This document shows, piece after piece, positions 17,846 through 26,027 of a stretch of DNA of 64,000 nucleotides. Origin of the DNA: Devosia sp. (GTDB lineage Bacteria; Pseudomonadota; Alphaproteobacteria; Rhizobiales; Devosiaceae); NCBI RefSeq assembly GCF_025809055.1, contig NZ_CP075529.1, positions 1,054,001 through 1,118,000 on the forward strand, written 5' to 3'. The number at the start of each line of letters is the position of its first letter. Positions within the stretch are counted from its first letter, which is position 1. The position numbers were made by a program, and so were the translations under genes. Under the pieces are notes generated by a model. The model was not told where the DNA came from and did no database searches. It worked only from the letters and a program-made list of their open reading frames with translations.

Positions 17846-18156
17846 TGATCCATCTCCTTGAGCAGCGTCCTCAGATTGTCGATCCGGCTGGGCCAGAAAT
17901 CGCGATAGCGCGCCAGCCAGTCATGCAGCGGTGCGAAGCCTTCCGGCTCGATTCTGTAGTGCGCATACCGCCCCTCGCGGCGCTCGCTGATGAGACCGGC
18001 GCCGCGCAGCACCGCCAGATGCTGGCTCATGGCGGGTTGGGTGATGGCAAAGCCCTGGCGCAAGTCGGTCGCGGTCAACTCGGCGCCGGAGAGGCGCTCC
18101 AGAATGGCGCGGCGCGTCGGATCGGACAGGACTTTGAACAATTCGGTTTCGCTCAT
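17842..18156 (-). CDS. ArsR-family transcriptional regulator
   Basis: A 104-residue winged-helix repressor. FKVLSDPTRRAILERLSGAE opens the domain, the recognition helix is in ITQPAMSQHLAVLRGAGLI, and the wing is SERREGRYAHYRIEP. It lacks metal-binding cysteines, so it is a non-metal (SdpR-like) ArsR. The ATG at 18156 was chosen; a GTG at 18165 would add three residues and overlap the putative operator. It probably represses itself and the SRPBCC gene. Confidence 0.88.
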   Translation of the reverse strand: MSETELFKVLSDPTRRAILERLSGAELTATDLRQGFAITQPAMSQHLAVLRGAGLISERREGRYAHYRIEPEGFAPLHDWLARYRDFWPSRIDNLRTLLKEMDQ

Positions 18157-18164
18157 GCCAGTCA

Positions 18165-18182
18165 CATAAGCACAGACTTATG
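18165..18182. promoter_or_regulatory. Putative ArsR operator palindrome
   Basis: CATAAG, six bases, CTTATG: a perfect interrupted palindrome placed 8 to 26 bases upstream of the ArsR ATG and in the divergent region with the aminotransferase gene. Size and position fit a winged-helix dimer site that would autoregulate the ArsR-SRPBCC pair. Confidence 0.5.
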
Positions 18183-18270
18183 AGTCGATGCAATACAATC
18201 ATGCAATCATTGTCCTTGCCGTCCGGCGGGCCGACGATAGGCTGGTCCGACCTGACCATCGGATTCTTCC

Positions 18271-19473
18271 ATGCCCTCCATTTCCGGCCGCACCTATCTC
18301 GCCATTCCCGGCCCGTCGGTGATTCCCGACAGCGTCCTCAACGCCATGCACCGGGCCTCACCCAACATCTATGAGGGCGACATCATCGGCATGACCGGAG
18401 AAATCTTCGATCAACTGAAACAGCTCGCCGGCACCCGTCACCATGTCGCGATCTACATCGCCAATGGCCATGGCGGTTGGGAGGCGGCGCTCTCCAACAT
18501 GTTCTCACGCGGAGACAAGGCTCTGGTGCTCGCCAGCGGCCTGTTCGGCACCGGCTGGGCAGCGGCGGCCACGCAGATGGGCGTCGATATCGAGATCATG
18601 GACTTCGGACGCAGTGCAGCCGACCCGGCGCGGCTGGAAGACCGCCTGCGGGCCGACACGGACCGCAGCATCAAATATGTGATGGTCACCCATGTCGACA
18701 CCGCCTCAAGCGTGCGCAACGACCTCAAGGCCATCCGCCGTGCGATCGATGCAGCGGACCACCCGGCCCTGCTGGCCGTCGATGCCATCGCCTCGCTTGG
18801 CTGCGATGAATTGCGCATGGACGACTGGGGGATCGACCTGCTGATCGGCGCCAGCCAGAAGGGGCTGATGCTGCCGCCGGGCCTGGCCCTGCTCTGGCTT
18901 TCGAACAAGGCACTGGCGGCCGCGCAAGAGGCAGGGCTGGCAACACCCTACTGGGCCGCGGCACCGCGGGTGACGGCAACCGAGTTCTGGCGCTTCTTTG
19001 GCGGAACGCCACCCACGCAGCATCTCTACGGGCTCCACGAGGCCCTTCGCCTGGTTCTGGTGGAAGAAGGACTGGACGCGGTCTGGCGCCGCCACCGCGT
19101 GCTCGCCGCCGCCATCTGGGCGGCGTTCGACGCCTGGGGCGCCGGCGGAACCGGCATTGGGCTGAACGTGACAGACCCGGCCATGCGGGGCCATTCGGTC
19201 ACCGCCGCCCGCATTGCGGATGGCAATGGCCTGCGCCTGCGGCGCTGGCTGGAGACTGAGGCCGGTGTGACGCTGGGCGTCGGCCTCGGCATGGCCGCGC
19301 CCGATGAACCCGCCTATGGCGACTATCTGCGCATTGGCCACATGGGTCATGTCAACGCCCATATGGTCATGGGCGTTCTGGGCACGATGGAAGCCGGGCT
19401 GAATGCCCTGGACGTTCCCCATGGCAGTGGGGCACTGGAAGCGGCGGCGCGCGTGCTGGGCGGCCGGCAGTAA
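18271..19473 (+). CDS. Class V aminotransferase (alanine/serine-glyoxylate type)
   Basis: A 400-residue PLP enzyme. The Schiff-base lysine is K197 in GASQKGLMLPPG, D171 (AVDAIASLG) binds the pyridine nitrogen, and IANGHGGWEAALSN is the phosphate-binding region. The small LAIPGPSVIPDSV start matches the AGXT/SGAT family. It likely transfers amino groups between alanine or serine and glyoxylate, although pyruvate-type relatives exist. It is monocistronic. Confidence 0.9.
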   Translation: MPSISGRTYLAIPGPSVIPDSVLNAMHRASPNIYEGDIIGMTGEIFDQLKQLAGTRHHVAIYIANGHGGWEAALSNMFSRGDKALVLASGLFGTGWAAAATQMGVDIEIMDFGRSAADPARLEDRLRADTDRSIKYVMVTHVDTASSVRNDLKAIRRAIDAADHPALLAVDAIASLGCDELRMDDWGIDLLIGASQKGLMLPPGLALLWLSNKALAAAQEAGLATPYWAAAPRVTATEFWRFFGGTPPTQHLYGLHEALRLVLVEEGLDAVWRRHRVLAAAIWAAFDAWGAGGTGIGLNVTDPAMRGHSVTAARIADGNGLRLRRWLETEAGVTLGVGLGMAAPDEPAYGDYLRIGHMGHVNAHMVMGVLGTMEAGLNALDVPHGSGALEAAARVLGGRQ

Positions 19474-19507
19474 CCGGCAGCATCGGTGAAAACCGGGCAC
19501 AACCAGA

Positions 19508-19546
19508 GGTTCCAACTTTCGCGGGAATGACCTGGTGTTTGGAACC
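19508..19546. repeat. Intergenic palindromic element
   Basis: GGTTCCAA and TTGGAACC flank a 23-base centre containing TTTCGCGGGAATGAC, a motif I associate with dispersed intergenic palindromes of Hyphomicrobiales. It lies between two convergent genes and may also act as a transcript end. Confidence 0.45.
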
Positions 19547-19560
19547 CCGGTCGCTGGGGC

Positions 19561-20373
19561 TTAGTCGGTAAAGACTTCGCGGCGGAGCGTGTGCCAGCTG
19601 TCGCTGTCGGAGGCAACGAGTAGGCCACCGCCCAGATCCGAGGGACGATAGGGCGTGCCGTCGAACTTGGCGACATGGGCCCCGGCCTCGGCCATCATCA
19701 GGGCGCCGGCGACATGGTCCCAGGGCATCAGCTTGGCAAAGGCCAGGAAATGGGCATTGCCACCTGCGGCGTAGCGGTATTCATGCCCGGCACAGCGGTA
19801 GTTGGCGGTCATTTTGACCTTGGCCAGATTGGCCAGGATGGCGCGACGCTGCTCCAGCGGGAAAAAGGCGGTGGACGCGGTGCCGCCCATTTCGCTCAGG
19901 GGGACGGCATCGGCGAAGTGCATGCGGTTGCGCCGGCCGTCCGGGAAAACCTGCCACGTGCCGCAGCCCTTTTCGGCCATGAGAAAATCGTCGCCGAGCG
20001 GATCGTAGATGACGCCGGCAACGGCTTCATTGTTCTGGACGACCGCGGCCATGACTGCAAACAGGGGCAGCCCGCCGGCAAAATTCGATGTTCCATCAAC
20101 GGGATCGACGTAGATGACGATTCGATCCTCGAAGTTGGTTTCGAGCAGTTTGGGATTGGCCGACACGGCCTCCTCGCCGATCACCACGGTGCGCGGCGCG
20201 TGATCGAGGATGGCAGCGGTGATGACGCGTTCGGCGCCGACATCAGCCTCGGTCACGAGGTCAAAGGCGCCGGTCTTGGTGCGGATGGCGCCATCGTCGA
20301 GTCGCCGGAACCGCGGCATGATCTCCTGCTCGGCGGCCTGTTTCAGAATGGCGGCCAGGCGATCGATGTTCAT
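19561..20373 (-). CDS. Inositol monophosphatase-family protein
   Basis: A 270-residue Mg-dependent, Li-sensitive-type sugar phosphatase fold. VIGEEAVSANP holds the GEE metal motif, VDPVDGTSNFAGG holds the second metal site, and the C-terminal MPWDHVAGALMMAEAG is the WDxxAG motif. It could act on inositol phosphates, histidinol phosphate or PAP; sequence alone does not decide. The ATG at 20373 has AAGGAA upstream. It starts four bases after the ttcA stop, so the two probably form an operon. Confidence 0.88.
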   Translation of the reverse strand: MNIDRLAAILKQAAEQEIMPRFRRLDDGAIRTKTGAFDLVTEADVGAERVITAAILDHAPRTVVIGEEAVSANPKLLETNFEDRIVIYVDPVDGTSNFAGGLPLFAVMAAVVQNNEAVAGVIYDPLGDDFLMAEKGCGTWQVFPDGRRNRMHFADAVPLSEMGGTASTAFFPLEQRRAILANLAKVKMTANYRCAGHEYRYAAGGNAHFLAFAKLMPWDHVAGALMMAEAGAHVAKFDGTPYRPSDLGGGLLVASDSDSWHTLRREVFTD

Positions 20374-20377
20374 GCGT

Positions 20378-21244
20378 CTATTCCTTTGGCTTGAGTGTGA
20401 GACCCGCAAAGTGGAAGAGGCGCGGGTCGAGCATATGACTGGGATTGATATTGCCCAGCGCCCGGATCATGACGTCCTTGCGACCGGGCATGGCCTTTTC
20501 CATGTCCGAGAGCATGGCCTTGGTGACATTGCGCTGCAGCCCATCCTGCGAACCGCAAAGATCGCAGGGAATGATGGGAAAGGCCATGGCGTCGGAAAAG
20601 CGCTGCAGGTCTTCCTCGGCGCAATAGATCAGCGGACGGAGAACCTCGAGATCACCCTCGTCATTGACCAGTTTCGGCGGCATGGCCGCCAGTTTGCCGC
20701 CATGGAACAGGTTCATGAAGAAGGTTTCGAGACTGTCGTCGCGATGGTGGCCGAGAACGAGGGCGGTGCACCCCTCTTCGCGCGCGATGCGATAGAGATT
20801 GCCCCGGCGCAGCCGGGAACAGAGCGAACAATAGGTCGCCCCGGCCGGCAGCTTGTCGGTGACGATGGAATAGGTGTCCTGGTATTCGATGCGGTGATCG
20901 AGCCCGAGGCCCGTGAGAAATTCCGGCAGGATGTGCTTTGGAAAGTTCGGCTGTCCTTGATCGAGATTGCAGGCCAGCAGTTCGACCGGCAGCAGGCCGC
21001 GCCACTTGAGATCGAGCAGAAGGGCCAGCAGGCCGTAGGAATCCTTGCCACCCGAAAGAGCGATCAGCCACTTTTCCCCAGGCCGGACCATGGCGAACTT
21101 GTCCAGCGCCTCGCGCGTATTGCGGATCAGGCGCTTGCGCAGTTTGTTGAACTCCACCGAACGCGGCGCATTGGCGAAAATCGGGTGCGCACCGGTCTCG
21201 GCGTCGTCATCGGGCGTGGCGGGGGCTTCCATCACCGCAGTCAT
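20378..21244 (-). CDS. ttcA: tRNA 2-thiocytidine biosynthesis protein TtcA
   Basis: A 288-residue PP-loop ATPase that thiolates C32 of certain tRNAs. The PP-loop is SGGKDS (residues 64-69). Cluster or sulfur cysteines are C139 and C142 (TYCSLCSR) with the CDLCGS pair at C227 and C230. LGHHRDDSLETFFMN is typical. An N-terminal acidic extension of about 20 residues is longer than in E. coli. Transcribed with the phosphatase gene. Confidence 0.95.
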   Translation of the reverse strand: MTAVMEAPATPDDDAETGAHPIFANAPRSVEFNKLRKRLIRNTREALDKFAMVRPGEKWLIALSGGKDSYGLLALLLDLKWRGLLPVELLACNLDQGQPNFPKHILPEFLTGLGLDHRIEYQDTYSIVTDKLPAGATYCSLCSRLRRGNLYRIAREEGCTALVLGHHRDDSLETFFMNLFHGGKLAAMPPKLVNDEGDLEVLRPLIYCAEEDLQRFSDAMAFPIIPCDLCGSQDGLQRNVTKAMLSDMEKAMPGRKDVMIRALGNINPSHMLDPRLFHFAGLTLKPKE

Positions 21245-21410
21245 GGCGAAACTCGCTTTCTGTGTTCGGCGTAGCTGATAGCGCCATCAGGCGGACAATG
21301 AAAGTACGGGCTTGGGTGCACAACCTTACCAAACCTTAACTTTGCGTCCTTGTTTCGCGCCGAATGCCACAGTTAGATGACACATCTTCACGACACCCTG
21401 GAGTCTCCCG

Positions 21411-22802
21411 GTGTTCCGCTCATTCTTCCCCGTTCCAAAAGTCTTCTTCCTATCGGCCGCAGTCTGGATGCTGGCCTCGGTCCTGATCTGGTTCGCCGTG
21501 GGCGAGCCGATCCGCTCGGTCATCAGCATCGACCGCTTCACCCACCCGGTCATCGCCGCCTCCGTAGAGGATCAGGTCGCGGTCGACGCTCAGCAATCCA
21601 CCGGCCAGCCGGTGGTCGGCGATGATCAGGCGGACCCCAACGCGCCGGCGACCACCGCCAGCGAAGCCCCAGCCGCCCCTAACCCCACGGCAGCGGCAGA
21701 GGCCGGATCGCAACTGAACTTCATGACCGCCGACCGGGTCTGGCTCTATCAGTATGTGCTGATAACTGCCCTGCTGTTCTGCGTCTTCTGGTACTTTTAC
21801 AAGCGGAATGAATGGTATTGGTGGTCAGTGGTGTCTTCCACCGTCATCCTGCTGATCATCTATTTTCAGGTGCAGGTCTCGGCTTTCGTCAACGAATGGT
21901 CCGGATCGTTCTTCAACACGATCCAGCTTGCGTTGACGCAGCCGGGGTCAGTTTCACCTGATCAGCTCTACGGCCTGACCTGGACCATCGTGCTGGTGAC
22001 CATTCCCAGCATTCTGGTTTCGGTGGGTCTTGCCTTCTACACCTCGCACTACGTCTTCCGCTGGCGCAAGGCGATGAACTTCTACTACATGGCCTATTGG
22101 CCCCAGATCCGGCACACCGAAGGCGCGGCACAGCGTGTTCAGGAGGACACGATGCGGTTCGCCCAGATCATGGAAGACCTGGGCACGGCCTTTTTCGATT
22201 CACTCATCACCCTTGTGGTGTTCCTGCCTCTACTCTGGAACCTGTCGTCCAATATCAGCGAACTGCCCATTTTCGGTGCAACGCCGGGCGGGCTGGTCTG
22301 GGTGGCGCTGGTGGGCGCGGCGGCGGGTACGGCCCTGCTCGCCGTGGTGGGCATCAAACTGCCCGGCCTCAACTTTGCCAATCAAAAGGTTGAAGCCGCC
22401 TATCGTAAGGAACTGGTGTTTGGCGAAGATCACGCTGACCGCGCCGATCCGCCAACCATCCGCGAATTGTTCGCCGGGGTGCAGCGGAACTATTTCCGCC
22501 TCTATTTCCACTACACCTACTTCAACCTCGCGCGGTACGGCTACACCAACATGGTGGGCTATGTGCCCCTTCTGGTCATGGCCCCGTCGATCCTGGCCGG
22601 CACCCTGACCATGGGTCTGTACCAGCAAATCCAGATCGCGTTCGGCCAGGTTTTCGGCTCGTTCCAGTTCTTCGCGCGGGCCTGGACGGTGATCGTCGAG
22701 CTTCAGTCGGTGATCATGCGTCTGCGGACTTTCGAAAGCCACATTCCGCACGATCAGGAGCCGATCAAGGAAAGTGTCAGCGACGCCGCCGCCGCTGGAT
22801 GA
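21411..22802 (+). CDS. bacA: SbmA/BacA-type peptide transporter
   Basis: A 463-residue inner-membrane protein of the SbmA/BacA family, which imports proline-rich and other antimicrobial peptides and which rhizobia need for symbiosis with some legumes. EWYWWSVVSSTVILLIIYFQ, then MNEWSGSFFN-like and WRKAMNFYYMAYWPQIR, are conserved. A Pro/Ala/Gln/Glu-rich segment of about 55 residues after the first helix (residues 45-100) makes it longer than E. coli SbmA. It starts with GTG; GGAG lies upstream. Monocistronic. Confidence 0.9.
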   Translation: MFRSFFPVPKVFFLSAAVWMLASVLIWFAVGEPIRSVISIDRFTHPVIAASVEDQVAVDAQQSTGQPVVGDDQADPNAPATTASEAPAAPNPTAAAEAGSQLNFMTADRVWLYQYVLITALLFCVFWYFYKRNEWYWWSVVSSTVILLIIYFQVQVSAFVNEWSGSFFNTIQLALTQPGSVSPDQLYGLTWTIVLVTIPSILVSVGLAFYTSHYVFRWRKAMNFYYMAYWPQIRHTEGAAQRVQEDTMRFAQIMEDLGTAFFDSLITLVVFLPLLWNLSSNISELPIFGATPGGLVWVALVGAAAGTALLAVVGIKLPGLNFANQKVEAAYRKELVFGEDHADRADPPTIRELFAGVQRNYFRLYFHYTYFNLARYGYTNMVGYVPLLVMAPSILAGTLTMGLYQQIQIAFGQVFGSFQFFARAWTVIVELQSVIMRLRTFESHIPHDQEPIKESVSDAAAAG

Positions 22803-22808
22803 CATGCA

Positions 22809-22831
22809 CGGCCGGGGGAAAATCCCGGCCG
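22809..22831. repeat. Hairpin after bacA
   Basis: CGGCCGGG pairs with CCCGGCCG across a seven-base GGAAAAT loop, six bases after the bacA stop. No U-run follows, so it may slow 3' decay or be a weak terminator. Confidence 0.4.
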
Positions 22832-22878
22832 ATCGCTCCAACGTGTTGGATTCAGGCTAGCGGGGTTTGCCGCCAAAG

Positions 22879-22901
22879 GCCCTCGGATCAAGTCCGAGGG
22901 C
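22879..22901. repeat. Dispersed-type palindrome
   Basis: GCCCTCGGA, TCAAG, TCCGAGGGC: a perfect 9-bp stem with a five-base loop. Near-identical palindromes are, to my knowledge, common intergenic repeats in Hyphomicrobiales genomes. It sits between convergent bacA and rpsD. Confidence 0.5.
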
Positions 22902-22939
22902 AGCATCGAACAGGTCGGCAAATTTGGCCGCCTCAAACA

Positions 22940-22967
22940 AAAGGGCCGCTCCGAGGAGCGGCCCTTT
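22940..22967. terminator. Bidirectional terminator between bacA and rpsD
   Basis: AAAGGGCCGCTC pairs with GAGCGGCCCTTT around a CGAG loop, giving a 12-bp perfect stem. The A and T ends serve as U-tracts in either direction. It is 26 bases past the rpsD stop. Confidence 0.75.
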
Positions 22968-22993
22968 GCAATTTCGGTGAAGCGAACCCGCGA

Positions 22994-23611
22994 TTAGCGC
23001 GAGTAGAATTCGACGACCAGGTTCGGTTCCATCTGGACCGGATAGGGCACATCTGACAGAGCCGGAACGCGCGTATAGGTGGCGGTCTGCTTGTTGTGGT
23101 CGACTTCGATATAGTCGGGCACATCACGCTCGGCCAGCTGGTTGGCTTCCAGCACGATGGCGAGCTGCTTGGAGCGCTCGCGCACTTCAACCTTGTCACC
23201 CAGCTTGACCTGGTAGGACGGGATATTGACGCGCTTGCCGTTCACCAGCACGTGGCCGTGGGACACGAACTGACGGGCAGCGAAGACGGTGGGGACGAAC
23301 TTGGCGCGATAGACGATCGCGTCCAGACGGCCTTCGAGCAGGCCGATCAGGTTTTCACCGGTGTCGCCCTTGCGGCGGGCAGCTTCGTCATAGAGACGGC
23401 GGAAGGCCTTCTCGGTGATCGAGCCATAGTAGCCCTTGAGCTTCTGCTTGGCGCGCAGCTGCAGACCATAGTCGCTGAGCTTGCCCTTGCGGCGCTGGCC
23501 ATGCTGGCCGGGGCCATAGGCACGGTTGTTCAGCGGGGACTTGGGACGGCCCCAGATGTTTTCGCCAAGGCGACGGTCAATCTTGTACTTTACGGAATGA
23601 CGCTTCGACAT
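22994..23611 (-). CDS. rpsD: 30S ribosomal protein S4
   Basis: A 205-residue primary-binding small-subunit protein. MSKRHSVKYKIDRRLGENIW, RAYGPGQHGQRRKGKLSDYG and the S4 RNA-binding domain LDAIVYRAKFVPTVFAARQF, then HVLVNGKRVNIPSY, are typical of the alphaproteobacterial form. It is encoded alone here rather than in the alpha operon, which is normal for this group. A GC hairpin lies in its leader. Confidence 0.98.
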   Translation of the reverse strand: MSKRHSVKYKIDRRLGENIWGRPKSPLNNRAYGPGQHGQRRKGKLSDYGLQLRAKQKLKGYYGSITEKAFRRLYDEAARRKGDTGENLIGLLEGRLDAIVYRAKFVPTVFAARQFVSHGHVLVNGKRVNIPSYQVKLGDKVEVRERSKQLAIVLEANQLAERDVPDYIEVDHNKQTATYTRVPALSDVPYPVQMEPNLVVEFYSR

Positions 23612-23655
23612 CGCGTATCCTTTTCATAACAGTTGAATGGATCGCGCCCTCCTCT

Positions 23656-23675
23656 GCCCCGACTTGCATCGGGGC
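23656..23675. repeat. Hairpin in the rpsD 5' leader
   Basis: GCCCCGA, CTTGCA, TCGGGGC: a perfect 7-bp stem about 45 bases upstream of the rpsD start codon. It could be a leader structure or simply another dispersed palindrome; nothing in the sequence proves autoregulation by S4. Confidence 0.4.
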
Positions 23676-23785
23676 CGACAGACTCCCAACAGAGAATCCC
23701 GGGTGCGCCTATGGGCCCGAAGGCCGGAATAGGTGGGCGCGTCTTAGAGGGGGCGAGCCGGCAAGTCAAGCGCGGCGGCGCTTTT

Positions 23786-25024
23786 TCAGGCCATGCGCTT
23801 GTCGATATGCCGCTGTTCGCGCAATTGCGGGAAGATGCGGCTCCAGATGACGGCAACCGCCATGGCGCCGACCCCGCCGATCACCACGGCCGGCACCGGC
23901 CCGATAAAATGCGCCACCGTACCGGCGCGGAACTCGCCCAGCTCGTTGGAGGCGCCGATAAAAACCGAGTTGACCGCATTGACCCGGCCGCGCACATCCT
24001 CGGGCGTCCAGAGCTGCATGATGGTCTCGCGAATGGTGACGCTGACCATATCTGAGGCGCCGACCAGGGCCAGCGCGGGGATCGAAATCCAGACGGTTGT
24101 CGACAGCCCGAAGATCACCGTGAAGGCGCCGAAGAGGCCGACGAACAGGAACAGGATCTTGCCCGCATGGTCGCGCACTGGAAAGCGGGTCAGGAACAGC
24201 GCCATGGCAATGGCCCCGATGCCGGGCGCCGCACGCAACAGGCCAAGCTCGGTGGGCCCGGCGTGCAGAATGTCCTTGGTATAGACCGGCAGCAGTGCCA
24301 CCGCGCCGCCCATCAGCACCGCGAACATGTCGAGCGAAATGGCACCCAGCACGACCTTGTTGGAAAAGATGTAGCGAAAGCCGCCGAACATGGTCTCGAG
24401 ACTGGTCGCCTGGTGCGACGACCGCTGGGCCGGACGCGGGATGAGCAGGACGGTGACCACGGCGCAGAGCAGCAGGGCGGCGCCAGTGCCGAAGGCAAAG
24501 CTGGGGCCGACGCCGTAAAGCAGGCCTCCGGCCGCCGGGCCGGTAATGGCGGCGAACTGCCAGGCCGAGGCATTGACGGTAATGGCGTTGCTGAGCGCCT
24601 CGGGCGGCACGAGATTGGGCGCCAGCGATTGCGCCGCCGGCCCCCAGAATGCCCGCGCCGTGCCCAGGACCACCAGCACCACGAAAATCGGCCAGACCTC
24701 GTGGGCCTCGGCATTGACCAGGGTCAGGAAGCCAATGGCACAGCCGAGTTCGACAGTGAGGCAGATAGCCATGATACCGCGCCGGTTGAAGCGGTCGGCG
24801 GTGAGGCCAGTGACCAGAATCAGCAACAGGGCCGGCAGGAACAGGCAGAGACCCACGAGACCGAGCAGGAAGGCATTGCCGGTCACGTCATAGATCTGCC
24901 AGGCGATCGACACCGACATGATCTGCACCGCGAAGCTGACCAATAGGGTCGTCAGCCAGAAGAAGCGGAAGCCTTTATAGGTGAAGGCCAGCTTGGATTT
25001 GTCGGTCGGGGTGTGCGCGCTCAT
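23786..25024 (-). CDS. MFS transporter, EntS/DHA3-like
   Basis: A 412-residue major facilitator with about twelve helices. FKGFRFFWLTTLLVSFAVQIMSV-like opening (residues 17-39), LVTGLTADRFNRRGIMAICL (motif A) and ALALVGASDMVSVTIRETIM in helix 10 fit the DHA3/enterobactin-exporter-like group. It probably exports a small molecule or drug. It stands between rpsD and trmJ on the same strand, with gaps of 174 and 62 bases. Confidence 0.82.
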   Translation of the reverse strand: MSAHTPTDKSKLAFTYKGFRFFWLTTLLVSFAVQIMSVSIAWQIYDVTGNAFLLGLVGLCLFLPALLLILVTGLTADRFNRRGIMAICLTVELGCAIGFLTLVNAEAHEVWPIFVVLVVLGTARAFWGPAAQSLAPNLVPPEALSNAITVNASAWQFAAITGPAAGGLLYGVGPSFAFGTGAALLLCAVVTVLLIPRPAQRSSHQATSLETMFGGFRYIFSNKVVLGAISLDMFAVLMGGAVALLPVYTKDILHAGPTELGLLRAAPGIGAIAMALFLTRFPVRDHAGKILFLFVGLFGAFTVIFGLSTTVWISIPALALVGASDMVSVTIRETIMQLWTPEDVRGRVNAVNSVFIGASNELGEFRAGTVAHFIGPVPAVVIGGVGAMAVAVIWSRIFPQLREQRHIDKRMA

Positions 25025-25086
25025 GGTCCTCGTTCATCGCACTCCGGCGATGAATGGTCAAAGGATAATGCCGCTCCGGCCAGCAC

Positions 25087-25902
25087 CTAGTCCTCGGCGC
25101 TGCCCTGGCCCTTGATGGGCTTCTGCCGATTGGGATTCGGGCGCTCATGCCGCCGGTCGATGGAGGAGATAACCCCGCGCAGGGTTCGGATTTCCTGGGC
25201 GGTGAAACGGCCGCGGGTCAGGGCGGTGCGTAGGTTGTTGACCATGCTCGGACGCTTGTCCGGCGTCGTGAAAAAGCCGGACTGATCCAGTACCGCTTCG
25301 AGATGCTCGAACAGCCCGACCAGTTGCTCGCGCGGTGCCGCATCGTCCAGCCCGTCGGCAAATGGGAGGGCGCGCCCGGCTTCGCTGGTGCGACGCCATT
25401 CATAGGACATGAGCAATACGGCCTGGGCGATGTTGAGCGAGGCGAAGGCCGGCTCGACCGGCAGGGTGACGATGGCATCCGCCATGGCCACTTCATCATT
25501 GAGCAGGCCCCAGCGCTCCCGCCCGAACAGCAGCCCAACGCCCTGCCCGCCACCAATATAGGCCGCCATATTAGCTGCGGCCTGTTCAGGCCCGAGGACT
25601 TCCTTTTGCATGTCGCGGGAGCGCGCCGTGGTCGCATAGACGAGTTTGAGGTCGCTGATGGCCTCTTCGAGTGTCTCGAAGACCCGGACCCGGTCGAGCA
25701 CGTGATCGGCTTTTGAGGCCGAGGCAATGGCTTTTTCGTTGGGCCAGCCGTCGCGGGGGCGCACCAGGCGCATGTCCCAGAGCCCGAAATTGGCCATGGC
25801 CCGCGCGGCGGCGCCAATATTCTCGCCCAGTTGCGGCTCGACCAGAATGATCGCCGGCCCCGGCTTGAAGCTGGCTTCCTGCGACCTGTCCGTTCCCGCC
25901 AT
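25087..25902 (-). CDS. trmJ: tRNA (cytidine/uridine-32-2'-O-)methyltransferase TrmJ
   Basis: A 271-residue SPOUT methyltransferase. The TrmH-like N-terminal half has VEPQLGENIGAAARAMANFG, the SAM knot is in GVGLLFGRERWGLLNDEV, followed by LPVEPAFASLNIAQAVLLM. TrmJ adds the 2'-O-methyl on position 32 of tRNA, the same nucleotide position that TtcA thiolates. A basic C-terminal tail (RHERPNPNRQKPIKG) extends past the domain. Confidence 0.92.
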   Translation of the reverse strand: MAGTDRSQEASFKPGPAIILVEPQLGENIGAAARAMANFGLWDMRLVRPRDGWPNEKAIASASKADHVLDRVRVFETLEEAISDLKLVYATTARSRDMQKEVLGPEQAAANMAAYIGGGQGVGLLFGRERWGLLNDEVAMADAIVTLPVEPAFASLNIAQAVLLMSYEWRRTSEAGRALPFADGLDDAAPREQLVGLFEHLEAVLDQSGFFTTPDKRPSMVNNLRTALTRGRFTAQEIRTLRGVISSIDRRHERPNPNRQKPIKGQGSAED

Positions 25903-26027
25903 TGTCCCTGCCTCGTCCCGTCTGCCGCGAGGTCTGAGGTGAACCAGGTTCCGCCCCGCACAAACAGGCCTCTTACATGGCTGGCCCGGCGAGCGAAAGG
26001 CCCTCGCGCATGGCGATGGACACAGGA

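Noticed and set aside
21326..21340. TTAC-N6-TTAAC upstream of bacA as a CtrA site
   Set aside because: Spacing is six rather than seven and the first half-site has a mismatch; likely chance in a short AT-rich stretch.
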